From an uncultured Eggerthellaceae bacterium (GTDB lineage: Bacteria > Actinomycetota > Coriobacteriia > Coriobacteriales > Eggerthellaceae): a stretch of DNA of 64,000 bases. Position numbers and translations under genes: made by a program. Below the pieces are notes generated by a model. It did no database searches. It was not told where the DNA came from and worked only from the letters and a program-made list of their open reading frames with translations. The stretch covers positions 108,034 through 172,033 of the forward strand of contig CANQRF010000003.1 in NCBI GenBank assembly GCA_947626195.1, read 5' to 3'. This document shows positions 8,741 to 17,272 of the stretch, one piece after another (position 1 is the stretch's first letter; each line of letters begins with the position of its first letter).

Positions 8741-9087
8741 GGCAACTATTGGTTTTGATAATTTACCCAAATGCGATCAAAACTTCCCTCATTAAATAAA
8801 ATGAAGTGGACGGACTTCCCTTTGGCCTTCGCCCTGACATGCCCCCTTACGAATCTATCACTGCTTAAGCATACAAGGCTCCGCTAAACGCTGAGGGCGT
8901 TGCCGTGGTGACAAGCGTCCGAAGCGTCAGCTTGTTCCGCCGTTCGTCAAAACGGCGGAACAAGAAAACACCCCCTCGCTCCTTCTCGAAAAAAGATTCT
9001 GCGAGGCTCAATGCCCTCCGAGGGAACGGAGAAGTTGAGGTCGCATCCGACATCAATGCTCATCAGTTTATTGCAAGAGGGATTACC
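8741..9087. other. intergenic region without a supported gene
   Basis: Short open frames exist on both strands but none has a convincing ribosome site or family. The only structure seen is the long hairpin at 8931-8964. The minus-strand promoter of the AlbA_2 gene should lie near the left end, and the 3' end of the NrfD operon is at the right. Confidence 0.5.
8931..8964. terminator. long hairpin, possible terminator of the NrfD operon
   Basis: CTTGTTCCGCCGTT and AACGGCGGAACAAG form a perfect 14-bp stem around a 6-base loop. It lies 120 bp beyond the stop of the nrfD-like gene on the minus strand. No T run follows on that strand, so a rho-independent terminator is only one possibility. Confidence 0.45.
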
Positions 9088-9963
9088 TCAAAGAATCACA
9101 ACGACCGTATGAATGCCTATGCCCATGACGGCAAATCTCAGACAAAGATTCCCTACGCACACCGAAAGAGCTGATGCCCACGTCAGCACGTTCGACAAAG
9201 CACGATGTTTCTTTGAATAGAGCAAGAGCGATGACAAAACAAGGGGGACAATAAGGCCAAGGACTACGATACCCACCCAAAACACAAGACCAAGGTCACC
9301 GCAGAGCAGCATATCCGCCGAAAGATGAGTCTCAGCGGACTCATACGACAGCCATACAAGATAGCAGCCGAGCGCAAATGTCTCCCCTATCTCATTCAAC
9401 AGCTCAAAGAGGCACAACCCCCTCGACTTCTTTTCCCCAAGGATTTGCATAGCAACGGCAATGAACGCCGATGCCGAGACAAAGGATGAAAAGACGAACA
9501 GCGCAGGAACGATCGGCGACCCCCATGCAGGAATGGCAGTCGCGGACATAAGCAAGACACCGGTATAGCCGGCTGTGAAAAACCCCACCACGATTGAAAA
9601 GAACCCGCATATCCTGCGCATACTCGAATTTGAAGAGGCGACCGCGTTCACTATCACGAACACACCGGCAAGCACCATGGCCGCTACGAGCAGCCAAGCT
9701 CCCCGCGTGAGCCATGAGTCGAAATTGACGAAACTCTCCCAGAGGATAATAGAACGTTCAGGAATGCTTGTATCGAACAGAAGAATGCATGCACCAGCCG
9801 CAAGGCAGGCTAAGGAACATGCGGAGACAATCGTCGCAAGCCTCTTCGTTTTCTTAACGCCCGCCAGAGCAAAAAGACCAACGATGGCTAAAGACGCTCC
9901 ACCGAGTCCTCCGAGGAAGAGATATACCGGCAGCAGCCCGCCCCATGCCGTCTGCGCATACAT
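9088..9963 (-). CDS. NrfD/PsrC-type quinol-interacting membrane subunit
   Basis: The 291-residue protein has about eight hydrophobic helices. It begins WGGLLPVYLFLGGLGGASLA, the usual NrfD/PsrC entry, and includes LTRGAWLLVAAMVLAGV and a late FELLNEIGETFALG segment. Such subunits anchor the Mo and Fe-S subunits and exchange electrons with the quinone pool. It lies 13 bp after the TorD-like gene and is the last gene of the operon that starts with the Tat-exported Mo subunit. ATG 9963 has AAGGAG about 10 bases upstream. Confidence 0.85.
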   Translation of the reverse strand: MYAQTAWGGLLPVYLFLGGLGGASLAIVGLFALAGVKKTKRLATIVSACSLACLAAGACILLFDTSIPERSIILWESFVNFDSWLTRGAWLLVAAMVLAGVFVIVNAVASSNSSMRRICGFFSIVVGFFTAGYTGVLLMSATAIPAWGSPIVPALFVFSSFVSASAFIAVAMQILGEKKSRGLCLFELLNEIGETFALGCYLVWLSYESAETHLSADMLLCGDLGLVFWVGIVVLGLIVPLVLSSLLLYSKKHRALSNVLTWASALSVCVGNLCLRFAVMGIGIHTVVVIL

Positions 9964-9976
9964 ATCGACATACTCC

Positions 9977-10777
9977 TTACCTCATACACGTAAGCAGCCG
10001 ATCTTCTTCATACAGCAGCGCTGCAACCAAATCAACTAAAGCGCAATAGAAGCCGGTAGGATCAGATTCATGGACCTTTTCGGCGAAAACGCTGAACCAG
10101 GGCGTTATCGAGCGATCGGCGAAGGTTTTGATCTCGTTTCCAAGAGACACACGACTGCCTTGGCCTTCATCAATCATCATTTTATTGAGCTCAGAGATAA
10201 AAGCTAACTCATAGGCAATGTGATCGCTTGGCTCTCGGGACCCACCCGCAACACTGAAGCCATATTTCTTGAAGAGCGCTCTTACTTCTTGCGTTGATGG
10301 ACCAAACAGCCTGCCCCCATCCATGTAGACTGAACCCCAAGGCGGGCACGGAAGGTGATGAGGACCGACGAACATCGTATGGAAGGCAGCGCTTGTCGTG
10401 TGAAGCACTTCCTCTTCATCTCCATGGGAGCATGCTTCAGACATGCGGATCAGCGACTGCTTGCATCCTTCCCAGCGATACACCGGATCATCTGCATCTT
10501 CGTCGATCTCGAGAAGCGAATGATATACTTCTGGCGAAAGCGGAAACCGAAACAGACTCGCACAGAGCCTGAAAAGCACCGAGAGCAACAGCAGTTCAGA
10601 ATCAACGCATTCTCTCTCAATCGGTTTCTTTCCAGAAATCATCGTTCCACCGGATCGTTCGGCGGGTCGCTCGCCAGATTTTGGCTTGCTTTCGCTGCGC
10701 CTCAATTCATCTTCGTCGGGTCTTGACTGGTCGTCATAGGTTTTTGGCTGGCCTTCATCGAAGCTCACCTTATCCAT
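9977..10777 (-). CDS. TorD/DmsD-like molybdoenzyme maturation chaperone
   Basis: The 266-residue protein has a charged, low-complexity N-terminal extension of about 50 residues, then the TorD helical domain. The diagnostic core is FVGPHHLPCPPWGSVYMD followed by DHIAYELAFISELNKMM. Family members bind the Tat signal of a molybdoenzyme and hold it until the cofactor is inserted; here the client is presumably the catalytic subunit at 11648-14017. The N-terminal extension is unusual, but ATG 10777 has GGAGAGG upstream. A later start would remove the extension. Confidence 0.85.
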   Translation of the reverse strand: MDKVSFDEGQPKTYDDQSRPDEDELRRSESKPKSGERPAERSGGTMISGKKPIERECVDSELLLLSVLFRLCASLFRFPLSPEVYHSLLEIDEDADDPVYRWEGCKQSLIRMSEACSHGDEEEVLHTTSAAFHTMFVGPHHLPCPPWGSVYMDGGRLFGPSTQEVRALFKKYGFSVAGGSREPSDHIAYELAFISELNKMMIDEGQGSRVSLGNEIKTFADRSITPWFSVFAEKVHESDPTGFYCALVDLVAALLYEEDRLLTCMR

Positions 10778-10908
10778 CTCGGCCTCTCCCCTCGCCTATC
10801 GTCCATCCATAAGACCGAACGACACAGCCCAAGCTTCTTTTGCAAGCGCTCTGCCCTGCAATTTTGCGATGAGCGTGTCGTTCGGGCACGGGATTACTTC
10901 GATTCGTG

Positions 10909-11436
10909 TTACTCGACTATTATCACCGAAACTTCGACGTCTGCGTCAAGTTTACGGCGAGTTCTTCCTTCAGCAAGTTTTTCCAACTCCTGCATCGTGC
11001 CAACCGTGAGCGCTTGGTTGAAGCATGTTTGGACACACGAGGGCTGAAGCCCCATTTCACGACGGTCGCCGCAGAGATCACACTTCACATGCGTGCCGTC
11101 TTCCTCGCGATATTGAGGCACGTCAAAGGGGCAGACTTGGCTGCATGTCTTGCAACCGATGCATTTGTTGAGATCCACTCTCACCACGCCATCGTCCTCG
11201 TTCTTCGAAAGGGCGCCTGTTGGGCAGTTGGCGACACAGGCGGGATCGGCGCAATGCATGCACGAAAGCGAAACATTTGTTACCGTTGTATCGGGAAATG
11301 TTCCCTCTTCGGTCGTTGTAACACGACGGGGACGCGGTCCAGGAGCCACAAGCGTGTTCCTGTTTTTGCAGGCGATCTCGCAGGCACGGCATCCAACGCA
11401 CCGCGCAGTGTCAACTAAGAAACCGAGTTGTTCCAT
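10909..11436 (-). CDS. 4Fe-4S electron-transfer subunit (DmsB/NrfC/PsrB type)
   Basis: The 175-residue protein has four cysteine clusters of the DmsB type: CVGCRACEIAC near residue 14, CMHCADPACVANCP in the middle, CIGCKTCSQVCP, and CDLCGDRREMGLQPSCVQTC near the end. It would carry electrons between the NrfD membrane subunit and the Mo subunit. There is no Tat signal of its own, so export would be by co-translocation with the catalytic partner. A 131-bp gap separates it from the TorD gene and a 211-bp gap from the Mo gene; the latter gap has small hairpins that could tune subunit ratios. Confidence 0.88.
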   Translation of the reverse strand: MEQLGFLVDTARCVGCRACEIACKNRNTLVAPGPRPRRVTTTEEGTFPDTTVTNVSLSCMHCADPACVANCPTGALSKNEDDGVVRVDLNKCIGCKTCSQVCPFDVPQYREEDGTHVKCDLCGDRREMGLQPSCVQTCFNQALTVGTMQELEKLAEGRTRRKLDADVEVSVIIVE

Positions 11437-11647
11437 GTTCCTCTACCCCTTACGCTTTATAGACTTTGCAAAGGACTGCGGACTGGTTATTGATACCAGC
11501 TCCATCGCGTCGTTTGTCGGTTCCATATTGACCAACAAACGGAGGGAGTAAGGCACTCCTTAAATTTTCATCGATAGTAGAAAGCGATCGAGATGATGGA
11601 TAAATTGCCCCTTGGACATTCCCCCAATGGACCGGAGGTATTATCGT

Positions 11648-14017
11648 TCAAAGCATGACAGTCTCGGTAACCTTCGCTTTGATCCCATCCATTTTTCCAT
11701 ATTGAGATTCAACAACAACGTAATCGCCATCTTTGATTCCCAAATCTGATGCATCGGATGCGTTTATATCAACGCAGGGTTCAGCTGCCGCATCGAAGGC
11801 TTCCCTTAAAAGCTGGGAAGCAGTTCCGCCATCTTTGTTTTGATTAAATGACAGGAATTGCCAAAATCTATGAACACGTCCTACTGCGACATATTTGTAG
11901 CCTGAATCTACAGCAGCTGAAGTATTCCAATTGCCTGATTCGATAGGATTGCCCTGTTCATAATAACTATCTACTGGTTCTTCTGGAATCGGTAATGCAG
12001 GCAGCGCACCGCCGGATTGCGTTTCCAAAAAATCAGCTTTGAATAAAAGCTTGCCTGTTCCGCCGTCGGTTGGGAACCAAGTCATCTCTGGATCTGTTCC
12101 TTCAGGAATAAACTCATTGAAATCGTAAAGCTTGGCTTTGTAAGGAATAAATCCCTCACGACCAGCATAGAACGGATTGGGAACACCTTCAGGATGGCCT
12201 AGGATAGTATCAAAATCGAAATCCTTCATATCGGAGAAATGACTATCATTTTCTTCGACTCGTTTTGCATATTCAGCCTGAATTTTTTCATTCGCAGACA
12301 TGCTCGTAACAAACTCACGATCATCCGTCCAAGGCCATATTTCGGACTCAGCTTTGCCAATCCCTAGCTTCTCCGCCAAAGCAACCGATATACGCCGGAA
12401 CAACTCGACATCGGAAACACTTTCAAACATAGGCTCAATTGCCGGAGCAGTAGCAACTTCCCGCTCCCAATCTTGTCTCCATGTATATGTTTCTGCCCAG
12501 CTGCAAATTGGAAGCAGTATATCTGCATAGGCGGATGCGGTCCAATGGGCTAGCCTGTTATAGACAACAACAAGCTCTATTTCTTTGAAAGCGTTATCTG
12601 TATCTTTTTGGTTAGCGCTCGAAGAAGCAAAGTTTCCGTTGTTCATATAAACGCGGTAGCCATAGGGGTTGCGATTAAGTAATACCTCGTTTTTGCCCCA
12701 GATACCTTTCGGGCTCGGTTGAGTTCTTTCAAGAAGCGGCGTCACACTTTTAGCAGGCGCAACCATGGTGTAACCCTTTGGCCAATGATAAAAAAGATTT
12801 GTTGGATTACCCGAGGAAGCCTCGATACTAACACCTGAACCCACATTTCCCACCTGTCCACATAATCCAACAAGGCATGTGATAGCTCGAGACATCATCC
12901 ATCCAGCATTGCTAGTACTGCCACCTGATGAGTTACCACCTCTGCCTATACACAACATGGCAGGTTTTTCCGTTGCGTACAGACGAGCAACTTCCCTAAC
13001 CTTGTCGGCGGGAGCCCAGCTTATCTTCTCAACCTCTTCGGGCGTGTATTTTGCCACCAGCTCTTTGAATTCGTCGTAGCCATATGTATAGCTATCGATA
13101 AAGTCCTGATCGACAAGCCCCTCGTCGATAATGACGTTTGCCATAGCAAGAGCTACATAAGCATCTGTACCAGGTCTAATCGGAATATAAATGTCTGCCT
13201 TGGATGCGGTAGTAGAGAATTTAGGATCGATACAGACAAGTTTTGCCCCATATTCATATTTTGCTTTGCCATAGGAATCGGCCCATTCTTGAGGTTTTGT
13301 GACTGCGGTGTCTTCACCCCAAAGAATAAGCAGCTTTGATTTATAGGGATCAGTTTCGAGTGCGTGGTAAATATCGCCCAATGTCACCGTCGCTCCAAAT
13401 TGGAGATCGTGCCAACACTCAGGACCATTAGGAGAATCGGCACCAAACAAAGTAGTAAAAACTGAGGCGGTTGCGTTTGATGCGTAATTTCCAGGATGTG
13501 CGTATCCGGCAGCAATGGTATGCGGGCCCTCTTCTTCAATGGCTCGTTTCATTACTTCAGTAATTTGATCTATGGCCTCCTCCCAGGTGATTCTCTCGAA
13601 TTCACCCCGTACGCCTTTTTCATTAGTTCTACGCATCGGATATTTAATACGATCAGGATGGTTGATAATATCAAATCCACTCATCCCTCTCGCGCACATT
13701 CCACCTTTGTTAAAGCCATCGCAATTGCCCTCATAATGAATTATGATTCCGTCTTTCACATAGGCAGATCCCGTGTGCAGCTGCCCGCAAGCATCACCGT
13801 TCGTGCATAATACCGGACAGATCTTATCCGCCCCATACGGGAGACCATCGCTGATGGCATCGGTGATATACCGCGCCGCCTCCGCGTCTACCGTCGTAGT
13901 CGTTTCTTGCATTTGAGGTGAGCATGACGTCAATAAAGATGGTGTCATTAGTGCCGCAAATCCTGCAATTCCGGTGAGCTTCAAGAAATCGCGGCGTTTC
14001 ATGTCGTCCACAGACAT
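11648..14017 (-). CDS. Tat-exported molybdopterin oxidoreductase catalytic subunit (DMSO reductase family)
   Basis: The 789-residue protein starts with MSVDDMKRRDFLKLTG, a clear twin-arginine signal, and a lipobox-like LLTSCS. An N-terminal Fe-S motif follows (CPVLCTNGDAC and a later GGMCARG), then the molybdopterin domains and a C-terminal molydop_binding domain (DASDLGIKDGDYVVVESQYG). A Cys in PNGPECWHDL is a candidate Mo ligand, as in polysulfide or thiosulfate type enzymes, but the substrate cannot be told. A longer frame extends to 14146; ATG 14017 is preferred for its GAGGG site and the Tat signal. The gene is much richer in A+T than its surroundings (many 60-base lines are below 45% G+C). 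Confidence 0.88.
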   Translation of the reverse strand: MSVDDMKRRDFLKLTGIAGFAALMTPSLLTSCSPQMQETTTTVDAEAARYITDAISDGLPYGADKICPVLCTNGDACGQLHTGSAYVKDGIIIHYEGNCDGFNKGGMCARGMSGFDIINHPDRIKYPMRRTNEKGVRGEFERITWEEAIDQITEVMKRAIEEEGPHTIAAGYAHPGNYASNATASVFTTLFGADSPNGPECWHDLQFGATVTLGDIYHALETDPYKSKLLILWGEDTAVTKPQEWADSYGKAKYEYGAKLVCIDPKFSTTASKADIYIPIRPGTDAYVALAMANVIIDEGLVDQDFIDSYTYGYDEFKELVAKYTPEEVEKISWAPADKVREVARLYATEKPAMLCIGRGGNSSGGSTSNAGWMMSRAITCLVGLCGQVGNVGSGVSIEASSGNPTNLFYHWPKGYTMVAPAKSVTPLLERTQPSPKGIWGKNEVLLNRNPYGYRVYMNNGNFASSSANQKDTDNAFKEIELVVVYNRLAHWTASAYADILLPICSWAETYTWRQDWEREVATAPAIEPMFESVSDVELFRRISVALAEKLGIGKAESEIWPWTDDREFVTSMSANEKIQAEYAKRVEENDSHFSDMKDFDFDTILGHPEGVPNPFYAGREGFIPYKAKLYDFNEFIPEGTDPEMTWFPTDGGTGKLLFKADFLETQSGGALPALPIPEEPVDSYYEQGNPIESGNWNTSAAVDSGYKYVAVGRVHRFWQFLSFNQNKDGGTASQLLREAFDAAAEPCVDINASDASDLGIKDGDYVVVESQYGKMDGIKAKVTETVML

Positions 14018-14166
14018 AACGTTCCCTCTTCCCTTTGACAGACCCGCAAAGCCACATAACGCGGTTTTCTCCTGCGGGCTTGATCGAATAGGTGGAGATT
14101 CACGGCACACAAAGAAGCGTTCGCGCGTCTTCGCTCCCTGAAACATGTCCCGATGAGCCTCTCTGC

Positions 14167-14193
14167 TTTGACAAGCTAGCCACTCTTGTCAAA
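14167..14193. promoter_or_regulatory. inverted repeat in the divergent region of the Mo operon and gntR
   Basis: TTTGACAAG and CTTGTCAAA are perfect 9-bp arms separated by 9 bp. Each arm contains TTGACA, so the element may overlap -35 boxes on both strands. It adjoins the AGTGTA/TACACT palindrome at 14198. Confidence 0.45.
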
Positions 14194-14197
14194 TTCA

Positions 14198-14215
14198 TAG
14201 TGTAATACTACACTA
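14198..14215. promoter_or_regulatory. candidate GntR (YtrA-like) operator
   Basis: TAGTGTAAT and ACTACACTA form an 18-bp palindrome with one mismatch, giving half-sites AGTGTA and TACACT. As I recall, these half-sites match those described for Bacillus YtrA, though with a shorter spacer here. It lies between the divergent Mo operon and the gntR-slipin pair. Confidence 0.45.
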
Positions 14216-14353
14216 GTACATTAGAACATTTCAATATTCAATTACGATTTCTTAAACAAGAACGAAGAAAGAGGGAACGGAGGGGCACATCAAGAACAGG
14301 GATACTTCTTCGCTTTTACGTGCTTGCGCCGTGCCGTCGCAAAACCAGTGTGC

Positions 14354-14365
14354 TATCGTTCGATA
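14354..14365. promoter_or_regulatory. small palindrome upstream of gntR
   Basis: TATCG-TT-CGATA lies 36 bp before the gntR start and overlaps a possible -10 (GATAAT, 14363-14368). It is a second candidate autoregulatory site. Confidence 0.3.
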
Positions 14366-14400
14366 ATACGATCTGGTTTAATTAGGCAGGCGGACCCTCA

Positions 14401-14775
14401 ATGATAGATATCCACATAAACGAGTTCGCGGATGTACCCATCTGGATACAGATACGAAATCGTATTATCTACCTCATGAGGGCCGGGCAATTGCATGAGG
14501 GCGACCGGCTTCCCTCCGTGCGTGAACTTGCCGTGAAATTAGGCATCAACTTCAACACGGTGAGCAAAACGTATACCGATCTTGAGAAAGACGGCTTCAT
14601 AGTCACAAAACGGGGACGCGGAACCTTTGTGTGCACGCTCCCCAAACAGGAAGAGTCGAACGAAGATTCACCGGTGGATATCCTGATCGAAGAGTTGATT
14701 AAGGCGGCATTATCCAACGGTGTGGAAAAAGATGAGCTTCTCCACCGAATCAACGAACATTTAGCGAGGAGATGA
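14401..14775 (+). CDS. GntR family regulator, YtrA subfamily
   Basis: The 124-residue protein consists of a winged-helix GntR domain (PIWIQIRNRIIYLMRAGQLHEGDRLPSVRELAVKLGINFNTVSKTYTDLEKDGFIVTKRGRGTFV, cited here only as its span, residues about 13-78) and a short helical tail. This size is typical of the YtrA subfamily, which lacks a ligand-binding domain and usually controls the transporter or membrane gene beside it. The stop overlaps the slipin start in an ATGA, indicating translational coupling. Divergent from the Mo operon, it may regulate both units. Confidence 0.9.
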   Translation: MIDIHINEFADVPIWIQIRNRIIYLMRAGQLHEGDRLPSVRELAVKLGINFNTVSKTYTDLEKDGFIVTKRGRGTFVCTLPKQEESNEDSPVDILIEELIKAALSNGVEKDELLHRINEHLARR

Positions 14776-15698
14776 GGGTTTCGATGGCGAGCAATAAATC
14801 AAAGCGAAAGAAGCTTTCTCAATCAGGCCCGCTCGAGGGCATTCCGCTCGATGAGCGTACTGAAAGCGCTTTGAGAAACGGTGTGCGCATCTTCCGATGG
14901 AGTATACTCCTCATCCCGCTGCTCGTGGGAATCATTGTTTCTTTCGCACTATGGAACGTCTTAGCTGCTGTCATCGGCGCGCTCATCGGGCTTATGCTCT
15001 TCTCTAGCTTACATGTTGTACTTGAGTGGGAATCGGCCGTCGTGATGCGGTTTGGCAAACTGTGCCGAGTAAAAGGCCCGGGACTTCTCTTCACCATCCC
15101 GCCAATTGAGTTTGTCGGCGCATATGTCGACCAACGGCTTACCGCTACAACATTCCAAGCGGAAAAGACCCTTACCGCAGATTGCATGCCTGTCGATGTG
15201 GACGCCGTCCTGTTCTGGATGGTCTGGGATCCGAAAAGCGCCTGCACTGAGGTAAAGAACTACCAAGACGCCGTCTACTGGGCAGCGCAAACGACACTGC
15301 GCGATGCCATTGGATCTATTAACGTGTCGGAGCTGAGCACTCGCCGGAAGATGCTTGACGAGGAGATAAAAACCGCCTTGACAGCAAAAACAGAGACCTG
15401 GGGAATCACAGTCACCTCTGTTGAAATTCGCGACATCGTGATTCCCCAAGAGCTTCAGGATGCCCTGTCGAAAGAAGCTCAGGCAGAGCGTGAGCGTAAT
15501 GCTCGCGTTACGCTTGCCGAAGCCGAAGAGGACATCTCTGAAATGTTTGTGAGGGCCGCCCGCAACTACGACAGAGAGAGCGAAGCCATGGAACTACGAG
15601 CTATGAGCATGCTCTACGATGGGGTCAAAGAAAAGGGAGGACTTGTCCTCGTACCCACTTCATTGGCAGACACGTTTGGCTCTATGATTGAGAAATAG
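14772..15698 (+). CDS. slipin/stomatin-type SPFH (Band 7) membrane protein
   Basis: The 308-residue protein has a basic N-terminus, two adjacent hydrophobic segments (residues about 40-80) and an SPFH domain starting at VLEWESAVVMRFGKLCRVKGPGL. A helical Glu/Ala/Arg-rich region follows (ALSKEAQAERERNARV). Slipins form oligomers that organise membrane microdomains; most have NfeD partners, and none is seen here. It is translated from ATG 14772 or ATG 14784 (GAGGG upstream of the latter), coupled to the preceding gntR gene. Confidence 0.85.
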   Translation: MRVSMASNKSKRKKLSQSGPLEGIPLDERTESALRNGVRIFRWSILLIPLLVGIIVSFALWNVLAAVIGALIGLMLFSSLHVVLEWESAVVMRFGKLCRVKGPGLLFTIPPIEFVGAYVDQRLTATTFQAEKTLTADCMPVDVDAVLFWMVWDPKSACTEVKNYQDAVYWAAQTTLRDAIGSINVSELSTRRKMLDEEIKTALTAKTETWGITVTSVEIRDIVIPQELQDALSKEAQAERERNARVTLAEAEEDISEMFVRAARNYDRESEAMELRAMSMLYDGVKEKGGLVLVPTSLADTFGSMIEK

Positions 15699-15788
15699 CA
15701 GGCTTCCTTTGCTGATAGTCGATTCTCCGCCGCGCCCCTCCACGAAAAGGATTACGCAAGGATCAATACTCCCGAGCAGTATCGAGCT

Positions 15789-16739
15789 TCAAGCCTCTTT
15801 GATAAGCGTATGTTCGAGAACTTTGCGATAAGAGGCGGCGAGGATCTGCTGATACATCACGGCGATGAGAACGGTGAAGGTGGTGAGCCCCGAGAAGTAG
15901 GTGGCTGCGATGATCGTCCCGACGCTGATGTTGCGCATCCCACAGGTATAGCCAATCGCAAGGCGATCAGGCATTTTGCGCCGAAGCACCCAAGCGACAA
16001 GCGTGCCAACGGCAAACCCTCCCATGCAGAAGATGAGGATATAGACAGCGACGCCAAGCGTCGTCCAATTCATGTGGCTTAAATAGGGCACCATTGAGGT
16101 TGCGTTCGTCGCGATGACAAGCATGAAGATGACGCGCGCAGGCGTAAAGATGAGCGGGGCGAGCTTCTCCGATCCCCATCCGTGCGTGAACTCATTCACC
16201 AGCATACCGGCAACCGCTGGAACAGCCACCATGTAGAGCAGATCGAGCATGATGCTCATGAAATCGACCGTGGCGACCTCGCCGAGTAAAAGCGACATCG
16301 TAAAGGGCATCGTGAAGGGGCTGATCGCGGAGGAAACCACGATGACCGAAAGCGCGAGGGCGACGTTTCCACCCACCATGCCTATCCAGATGAAGCACAT
16401 CACGGCGATCGGCTGGCTGAACTCGATCACCGCACCCACCAGCACATCGTGATTGCCGGGGAAAAGAAGCAACGTCACCGCGTAGGCGAGGAGCGGCATC
16501 ACGATATGCACGGTCGCCAAAATGGCGAGCGCGCTCAAAGGGTGTCGCACCACCTGTGCGACGTCGTGCACACGTATATCGAGCGCGCCATGGAAGGTCA
16601 TCACCGCAAACAGCGTGGGGATGATGGGGCGCAACGGCTCAAGGATCGGCGAGAAAAGGACGCCGATGATGATGGAGGCGGGCGCAAGGATAGCCGTATG
16701 GCTTCCGATCGCCCGCCCAATCGCAAGCCACGTGTTCAT
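15789..16739 (-). CDS. bile acid:sodium symporter (BASS/SBF) family transporter
   Basis: The 316-residue protein has about nine to ten membrane helices. Typical BASS signatures are LFAVMTFHGALDIR near residue 43, EFSQPIAVMCFIWIGMVGGNVALALSVIVVSSAISPF in the middle, and the GYTCGMRNISVGTIIAA motif in the second half. Members move bile acids, organic acids or arsenite, and substrate cannot be predicted. It lies 17 bp after a small HMA protein on the same strand and converges on the slipin gene. Confidence 0.88.
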   Translation of the reverse strand: MNTWLAIGRAIGSHTAILAPASIIIGVLFSPILEPLRPIIPTLFAVMTFHGALDIRVHDVAQVVRHPLSALAILATVHIVMPLLAYAVTLLLFPGNHDVLVGAVIEFSQPIAVMCFIWIGMVGGNVALALSVIVVSSAISPFTMPFTMSLLLGEVATVDFMSIMLDLLYMVAVPAVAGMLVNEFTHGWGSEKLAPLIFTPARVIFMLVIATNATSMVPYLSHMNWTTLGVAVYILIFCMGGFAVGTLVAWVLRRKMPDRLAIGYTCGMRNISVGTIIAATYFSGLTTFTVLIAVMYQQILAASYRKVLEHTLIKEA

Positions 16740-16756
16740 GAAAGAGTCGAAGGAGC

Positions 16757-16972
16757 CTAGGCAGCGGTTATCGCGATGACCTCGTATCCCGCGCCCTCGA
16801 CGGCGGCACGAAGAGCGGCTTCGTCAAGCGGTGCATCGGATTTCACTTCAGCGCGCTTTTTCTTATGCGATGCTTTCACCTTCTGCACATCGGCAACTCC
16901 GCGGAGAGCCTCCTGCACGTGGGCCTCGCACATGGGGCACTTCATGCCCTCGATCTCGATAACAGTCTTCAT
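16757..16972 (-). CDS. small heavy-metal-associated (HMA) domain protein, CopZ-like
   Basis: The 71-residue protein is a single ferredoxin-like HMA fold with the metal site GMKCPMC (Cys 12 and 15) and the usual end GAGYEVIAI. Copper chaperone or metal-binding activity is likely from the motif. A longer frame begins at 17068, but ATG 16972 has GAGG upstream and starts exactly at the domain (MKTVIEIEGM). It is the first gene of a two-gene unit with the BASS transporter, an unexpected pairing. Confidence 0.85.
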   Translation of the reverse strand: MKTVIEIEGMKCPMCEAHVQEALRGVADVQKVKASHKKKRAEVKSDAPLDEAALRAAVEGAGYEVIAITAA

Positions 16973-17272
16973 GCTAACCTCGAATCTTTTCCTGAATCTC
17001 TTTCGCATCTTTTCAATAAAACATTGCTTTCCATCAGCTTTTTTACCACGACCTTCCACCCCGCGCAAGAAAAATCAGCCGAACGAGACTCCACACCTCA
17101 AAGAGCACGTCCCTACGCTCTCATGCTCCTATGTTCCCCCGCCTTCTGCATACGAACCAATTGTGAAGGTTGCGCACAGGGTGAGGCAGGAGGTTGTTTT
17201 CAGAACGCGCCAAGTGTGAGACAATAGACACGAGCTATACCTGCTGCATATTAGCTTCGCGAAAGGCCTGTC
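16973..17272. other. divergent intergenic region, HMA gene and M16C peptidase
   Basis: About 300 bp with no supported gene. It should contain the minus-strand promoter of the HMA-BASS unit and the plus-strand promoter of the peptidase. I see no clear operator or riboswitch. Confidence 0.5.
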
